From Synergistaceae bacterium UBA4088 (GTDB lineage: Bacteria > Synergistota > Synergistia > Synergistales > Thermovirgaceae): a stretch of DNA of 8,341 nucleotides. Each line of letters begins with the position of its first letter. Position 1 is the stretch's first letter. The DNA lies in assembly GCA_002382605.1 (NCBI GenBank), contig DFYG01000110.1, forward strand, positions 3,422-11,762, read 5' to 3'. The notes beneath the pieces were generated by a model. It was not told where the DNA came from. It saw only the letters and a program-made list of their open reading frames with translations, and made no database searches. This document shows positions 5,288 through 8,341 of the stretch, in pieces. The position numbers were made by a program, and so were the translations under genes.

Positions 5288-6543
5288 TGCAATTTCTCCA
5301 GTTTAAGAATTCCGGATGAAATATCCGAGACGGCATCCAGAAGCCGCTGAACCTCTTCGGTCGTGTTATAAAGAGATACCCCGACTCTTGTGACCCCGCC
5401 TTTCTCAAGAAGGCCCAGAACCTCTATCGGGCGTATCCCGTAAAAATGACCGTCCCAGGCACAGATACCACGGGTGTCGAGGAGTTTGCATACATCTATC
5501 GGATCCATTCCCTCCATAGTGAATGATACCGTGGGAACTCTCCCTGATCCGAACGGCGTTCCGACTATCTCAACTCCCGGTATCTTTTTTAGCCCATCAT
5601 AGATCTCCTTGCCAAGGATGTGCTCATACTCCCCTATGCGGTTCATGCCACTAAATATCTTCTCCCTGTAAGACCCACCGCTTCCAAAAGTCGCAATAAA
5701 CTCTACTGCAGCCTTCACACCCGCGATAGCGGCATGATTGAGCGTTCCGGTCTCTATACTGTAGGGAGCGTGCTGTTCCTGGGTCCTGAGGGTGAACACG
5801 GGAAGCCTGTCAAGCAGCCCTTCTCTTGAATAGAGCAACCCTATATGAGGACCGTAGAATTTGTAAGCCGAGCAGAGCAGGAAATCCAGACCGAGCTCGT
5901 TGACGTCTATCGGAAAATGTGGAGCATAATGAACAGCATCGACCAGCAGCAAAGCCCCGACCCTGTGGGTCATTGCTCTTACCTTCTTTACGTCGTTGAC
6001 AGTTCCGATGGCGTTGGAGGAAAAGCCCATGGCGACAAGCCTGGTATTCTCTCCTATTTTTTCATCAAAATCCTCATAATCGAGGATGCCGTCCGGAAGA
6101 AGGCGAACTTCTCTGACAACGACACCTTCGTCCCGAAGCGCCAGCCATGGCCCTCTGTTTGCTTCATGGTCGAGCTGTGTTATCAGGATCTCGTCGCCGG
6201 GTAAAAGGGTCTTGCCTATTGCCCTGCTCAGGGAGTAGTTCAGGGTAGTCATGTTGTGTCCGAAAGATATGTTTTTTCCGCCGGTTGCTCCAAGAAATAC
6301 GGCTACCGCTTCCCTGGTCTCTTCAATGATCCTGTCCGATTCGTTGGTCGTGATGAAGAACCCGTGGGTATTCGAATTGCATGTGCAATAATATGAAACT
6401 ATTGCGTCGATGACCGACTGCGGAACCTGAGTTCCCCCCGGGCCGTCGAAATATGCCAGGGGAAAACCCATATGCTCTCTTGAAAGGGCAGGAAATTCAT
6501 TTCTGCGTGCTGGAATATCAAGGTACTTCTGTTCGATCCTCAT
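5284..6543 (-). CDS. Class V aminotransferase of the cysteine desulfurase-like VC1184 type, without the desulfurase cysteine
   Basis: This 419-residue PLP enzyme has the fold of SufS/CsdA cysteine desulfurases and resembles the VC1184 subfamily (TIGR01976). Cofactor residues are present: YFDGPGGTQVP (31-41), DHEANRGPW with H126, VDAVH (201-205), the Schiff-base lysine K228 in SAYKFYG, and ETGT (264-267). In SufS the catalytic cysteine ends the loop GHHC; here the matching loop reads WDGHFYGIRP (363-372), with Y368 in its place. C361 lies seven residues earlier and is not in the usual position. Sulfur transfer is therefore doubtful, and an aminotransferase, lyase or amino-acid epimerase-like reaction is as likely. 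No SufU, IscU or SufBCD gene is nearby. The ATG at 6543 has GGGAGG 10 nt upstream, longer than the 7 nt seen elsewhere here. It is the first gene of a coupled pair with hom. Confidence 0.85.
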   Translation of the reverse strand: MRIEQKYLDIPARRNEFPALSREHMGFPLAYFDGPGGTQVPQSVIDAIVSYYCTCNSNTHGFFITTNESDRIIEETREAVAVFLGATGGKNISFGHNMTTLNYSLSRAIGKTLLPGDEILITQLDHEANRGPWLALRDEGVVVREVRLLPDGILDYEDFDEKIGENTRLVAMGFSSNAIGTVNDVKKVRAMTHRVGALLLVDAVHYAPHFPIDVNELGLDFLLCSAYKFYGPHIGLLYSREGLLDRLPVFTLRTQEQHAPYSIETGTLNHAAIAGVKAAVEFIATFGSGGSYREKIFSGMNRIGEYEHILGKEIYDGLKKIPGVEIVGTPFGSGRVPTVSFTMEGMDPIDVCKLLDTRGICAWDGHFYGIRPIEVLGLLEKGGVTRVGVSLYNTTEEVQRLLDAVSDISSGILKLEKLQ

Positions 6544-6559
6544 TGAAAAGATACCTCCC

Positions 6560-6600
6560 GTTGATTCAGATTTGAACAGGGGATCAAATGTTGAATTAAC
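6560..6600. repeat. 41-nt imperfect dyad (stem-loop) before the aminotransferase ribosome site
   Basis: GTTGATTCA (6560-6568) pairs with TGAATTAAC (6592-6600) at eight of nine positions, and inside it ATTTGA (6570-6575) pairs perfectly with TCAAAT (6584-6589) around an 8-nt loop. The one odd pair is G-T on the plus strand, A-C on the minus strand. No T-run follows on the minus strand, so it is not a standard terminator. It abuts the ribosome site at 6554-6559, which suggests an operator or a leader RNA hairpin. Confidence 0.7.
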
Positions 6601-6633
6601 TCACATCAACGCTAAAAATACACCATCAGATAT

Positions 6634-6662
6634 AATATATTGCATTCAATTTGCAATTGCAA
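6634..6662 (-). promoter_or_regulatory. Candidate promoter for the aminotransferase-hom pair
   Basis: On the minus strand TTGCAA (6657-6662) and TATATT (6634-6639) are 17 bp apart, matching consensus at 4 of 6 and 5 of 6 positions in an AT-rich stretch. The leader would be about 80 nt and would contain the 6560-6600 dyad. Confidence 0.45.
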
Positions 6663-6663
6663 A
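6650..6663. promoter_or_regulatory. Perfect 14-bp palindrome, candidate operator between divergent genes
   Basis: TTTGCAATTGCAAA is perfectly self-complementary and lies between the divergent aminotransferase and HD-domain genes. A related element, ATTGCATTCAAT (6639-6650), abuts it, so TTGCA recurs three times in about 20 bp. The TTGCAA half at 6657-6662 is itself a palindrome and could act as -35 in both directions. The arrangement fits a dimeric repressor or activator site, but I cannot name the regulator. Confidence 0.6.
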
Positions 6664-6685
6664 ACCCATTTTCAGGAAATAGGAT
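6657..6685 (+). promoter_or_regulatory. Candidate promoter for the HD-domain gene
   Basis: TTGCAA (6657-6662) and TAGGAT (6680-6685) are 17 bp apart, each matching consensus at 4 of 6 positions. The transcript would start near 6692, about 20 nt before the ATG, leaving room for the AGGAGG at 6700-6705. A better-looking TATAAT at 6631 has no acceptable -35 for this direction. Confidence 0.4.
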
Positions 6686-6712
6686 ATTCATGCTCAAAGA
6701 GGAGGAGATTAA

Positions 6713-7324
6713 ATGAAAACCCGCACTGAGCAGATACTTGAATTTCTGGAAAAGACTGACCGGGCAAAGAACGTCATCAGGATGGGCTACCTGGGTGACG
6801 GAAGCCGCCGTGAAAGCACCGCTGAACACATGTGGCACCTGTCAATATGGGCGATGCTGCTCCATAAGGAGATAAATTTCGAGGCAGATCTGCCCAGGAC
6901 GCTTTTGCTTGTCCTTACCCACGATCTTGTCGAGATCTACGCCGGCGATACCTACGCCTACGATGATGCGGGGATCAAGGGCCAGCGAGAGCGTGAGGTT
7001 ATGGGTGCGGAAAAACTCTTCGCGATCCTGCCGGACGATCTCGGAAAGGAGTTCCGCGACCTTTGGGACGAGTTTGAGGAAGGCAAAACTCCGGAAGCGC
7101 GCTTCGCCAAAGCTCTAGACCACATACAGGGGTTTGCCCAGAATTGCATCTCGAAAGGGAAGTCCTGGAAAGAAAACGGGATCAAAAGGGAAAGGACATT
7201 CTTCAGGACCGACCCTGCCAGGGAAACTGACCCTGTCTTTGCCGAGATCCTGGACCACCTGTACGAGATAGCCGACAACGAGGGAGCATGGGGAGCCTCA
7301 AAAGGGAAGAACAGCGACCCTTGA
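6713..7324 (+). CDS. HD-domain phosphohydrolase, YfbR/HDDC2-like (probable 5'-nucleotidase type)
   Basis: This 203-residue protein is an all-helical HD-domain hydrolase that binds a divalent metal. The ligands are visible as H39 (in STAEHMWHL), H70-D71 (in THDLVEIYAGD) and D136 (in KALDHIQ), with E74 and D79 at the places of conserved YfbR residues E72 and D77. E. coli YfbR and eukaryotic HDDC2 proteins of similar size remove phosphate from (deoxy)nucleoside 5'-monophosphates, so a cytosolic nucleotide-salvage role is likely, though substrate choice cannot be read from sequence. The ATG at 6713 has AGGAGG exactly 7 nt upstream. The gene appears to stand alone, divergent from the aminotransferase pair and convergent with the alcohol dehydrogenase. 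The hydrophilic end (residues about 190-203, GASKGKNSDP) is likely disordered. Confidence 0.9.
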   Translation: MKTRTEQILEFLEKTDRAKNVIRMGYLGDGSRRESTAEHMWHLSIWAMLLHKEINFEADLPRTLLLVLTHDLVEIYAGDTYAYDDAGIKGQREREVMGAEKLFAILPDDLGKEFRDLWDEFEEGKTPEARFAKALDHIQGFAQNCISKGKSWKENGIKRERTFFRTDPARETDPVFAEILDHLYEIADNEGAWGASKGKNSDP

Positions 7325-7406
7325 ACAGTCAATAGCAAGAGCACAACAGGACCAGACAGGCAAAGATCAGTCGGGATGCTGGTTTTACTGCTCACCATTG
7401 ACTGTT
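7324..7406. repeat. 83-nt inverted-repeat structure in the convergent gap
   Basis: AACAGTCAAT (7324-7333) and ATTGACTGTT (7397-7406) are perfect 10-bp inverted repeats. Within them GAGCA (7339-7343) pairs with TGCTC (7389-7393), and ACCAG (7351-7355) pairs with CTGGT (7379-7383). The left arm begins at the last base of the HD-domain gene's stop codon. Only four T residues end the right arm on the plus strand and none on the minus, so a standard intrinsic terminator is doubtful. It may be a weak terminator, an RNA-protecting 3' structure or a relic of a short repeat element. Confidence 0.65.
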
Positions 7407-7426
7407 TTCGGGTCACGCCATCTATC

Positions 7427-8341
7427 TCAACACATCTTTCGTAACAGTTCCAGATAATCCTCTTTCTCCATAGGTCTCGGATTGCTGGAGTTGCTCCCAT
7501 TCCTGGCTGAGTTTTCGGCGATAGTCTCCATGTCCTCTTCCTTGACACCAAGCGAACTGAAGCCGGGAAGCCCCACTTCCCGCGTGAGTTCCGCTACGTG
7601 TTCAACGGCTTTTTTCGCGCCTTCCTCAGCGGTTTGGAAGGAGTACCCCATAGCAGCGGCAACCCGTGCGTACCTTTCGACGCAAAAGGGCAGGTTGAAC
7701 TCCATCACGGAAGCAAGAGCCACTGCATTGCACATCCCGTGGGGAGCATCGTACATACCTCCAAGAGCCTCGGCGATGCAGTGGACCGCGGCTACATCGG
7801 AGTGAGAAAACGAGATCCCTGCAAGAACGCTTCCCATCAGCATCCCGGCTCTCGCCTCCATGTCTTTACCTGAACGTACCGCCCTTGGAAGGAATTTGAC
7901 TATCATCTCTATCGCGTGGATGGCGCAGGCATCGGCTATAGGCTCGGCGGGAATTGCCGTGAAACCCTCGATCGCGTGAACCAGAGCGTCCATTCCGGTC
8001 GCGGCTGTAAGCATTGGCGGCATGGAAGCCGTAAGTTCCGGATCACAGAGTGCGACTCTTGCGGCGATCCTCGGGTGCCTTATGCTGAATTTATACTTCT
8101 CGGCCGTATCCGTGATCACAGAGCTGAAAGTTACTTCGCTTCCCGTTCCGGATGTGGTTGGTATCGCCACCATGGGAAGCGTATCTTTTCGGACGGCATT
8201 TCTTCCTTCATATTCTCTTATCTTTCCTCCATGAGTGGCTAGGATCCCTATTCCTTTGGCGCAGTCGATCGGGCTCCCTCCTCCGAGAGCTATGAGGCAG
8301 TCCGCCCCGAATTCCCTGGCGGCAGAAGCGCCTTCCATGAC
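7427..8341 (-). CDS. Iron-containing alcohol dehydrogenase (group III; N-terminus outside window)
   Basis: This NAD(P)-dependent metal enzyme family interconverts aldehydes or ketones and alcohols, mostly in fermentation. The frame is open through the right edge: a valine codon precedes the ATG at 8338, and the visible part begins about 80-90 residues into the usual length of about 385, so that ATG is internal. Counting from it, GGGSPIDCAKG (19-29) is the nucleotide-binding motif and PTTSGTGSEVT (60-70) is the family signature. The metal ligands are D117 and H121 in GMDALVHAIEGF, H186 in AAVHCIAEALGG and H200 in DAPHG; the 14-residue gap between H186 and H200 matches FucO. The position of FucO H267 is E190, a common variant. 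All four ligands are intact, so it should be active. The exact substrate (ethanol, butanol, 1,3-propanediol or lactaldehyde type) cannot be told. Confidence 0.94.
   Translation of the reverse strand, partial: VMEGASAAREFGADCLIALGGGSPIDCAKGIGILATHGGKIREYEGRNAVRKDTLPMVAIPTTSGTGSEVTFSSVITDTAEKYKFSIRHPRIAARVALCDPELTASMPPMLTAATGMDALVHAIEGFTAIPAEPIADACAIHAIEMIVKFLPRAVRSGKDMEARAGMLMGSVLAGISFSHSDVAAVHCIAEALGGMYDAPHGMCNAVALASVMEFNLPFCVERYARVAAAMGYSFQTAEEGAKKAVEHVAELTREVGLPGFSSLGVKEEDMETIAENSARNGSNSSNPRPMEKEDYLELLRKMC

Noticed and set aside
5284..6543. Iron-sulfur cluster desulfurase (SufS/CsdA)
   Set aside because: The catalytic cysteine position holds Y368 and no scaffold or sulfur-acceptor gene is nearby.
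6631..6636. Perfect TATAAT as the plus-strand promoter of the HD gene
   Set aside because: No recognisable -35 lies 16-18 bp upstream and no extended -10 is present; the leader would also be long compared with the closer candidate.
6958..7551. Open frame of 197 residues on the minus strand
   Set aside because: It overlaps both the HD-domain gene and the end of the alcohol dehydrogenase in another frame, and it has no family motifs.
1..8341. CRISPR array, tRNA genes, insertion sequences, toxin-antitoxin or defence systems
   Set aside because: Reading both strands, I saw no spaced direct repeats, cloverleaf, transposase or related protein motifs; every gene recognised is metabolic, stress-related or a small unknown.

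Overview
This looks like a chromosomal piece of an anaerobic or microaerophilic bacterium of middling GC that ferments amino acids. The reasons are a rubrerythrin, an iron-type alcohol dehydrogenase, a serine/threonine dehydratase paired with an alanine-dehydrogenase-like enzyme, and strong AGGAGG-type ribosome sites about 7 nt before nearly every start. The protein flavour is compatible with Synergistota or a similar amino-acid fermenter, but that is inference and no marker gene settles it. I see no tRNA, rRNA, CRISPR array, insertion sequence or phage gene. Genes are packed tightly and the longest stretch without a gene is about 170 bp.

Layout. The window opens inside a YhcC-family radical SAM protein on the plus strand (2-850). 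Its 3' end overlaps, tail to tail, the last gene of a minus-strand operon (3008 to 792): an ornithine cyclodeaminase/archaeal-type alanine dehydrogenase homologue, a serine/threonine dehydratase and a 71-residue two-helix membrane protein. Upstream of it on the same strand is an oxidative-stress pair, rubrerythrin then thiol peroxidase (4173 to 3125), with its own promoter and a clear intrinsic terminator. Next upstream is a translationally coupled pair (6543 to 4256): a class V aminotransferase of the cysteine-desulfurase fold that lacks the usual catalytic cysteine, and a short homoserine dehydrogenase without an ACT domain. A 169-bp regulatory gap separates this pair from a divergent plus-strand HD-domain phosphohydrolase (6713-7324). 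The window ends in a minus-strand iron-containing alcohol dehydrogenase (7427 to 8341) that runs off the right edge.

How the genes fit together. The dehydratase would make pyruvate or 2-oxobutyrate plus ammonia from serine or threonine, and the partner dehydrogenase could reductively aminate a 2-oxo acid or cyclise/reduce an imine, so the operon reads as amino-acid catabolism or redox balancing. Rubrerythrin plus Tpx is a peroxide-removal unit typical of anaerobes. The two enzymes of the 4256-6543 pair probably share a pathway, but I cannot name it.

The least ordinary parts are non-coding: a 14-bp perfect palindrome whose TTGCAA half could be the -35 of both divergent promoters, a 41-nt dyad directly before the aminotransferase ribosome site, and an 83-nt inverted-repeat structure in the convergent gap at 7324-7406. 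I found no convincing new defence or mobile system.
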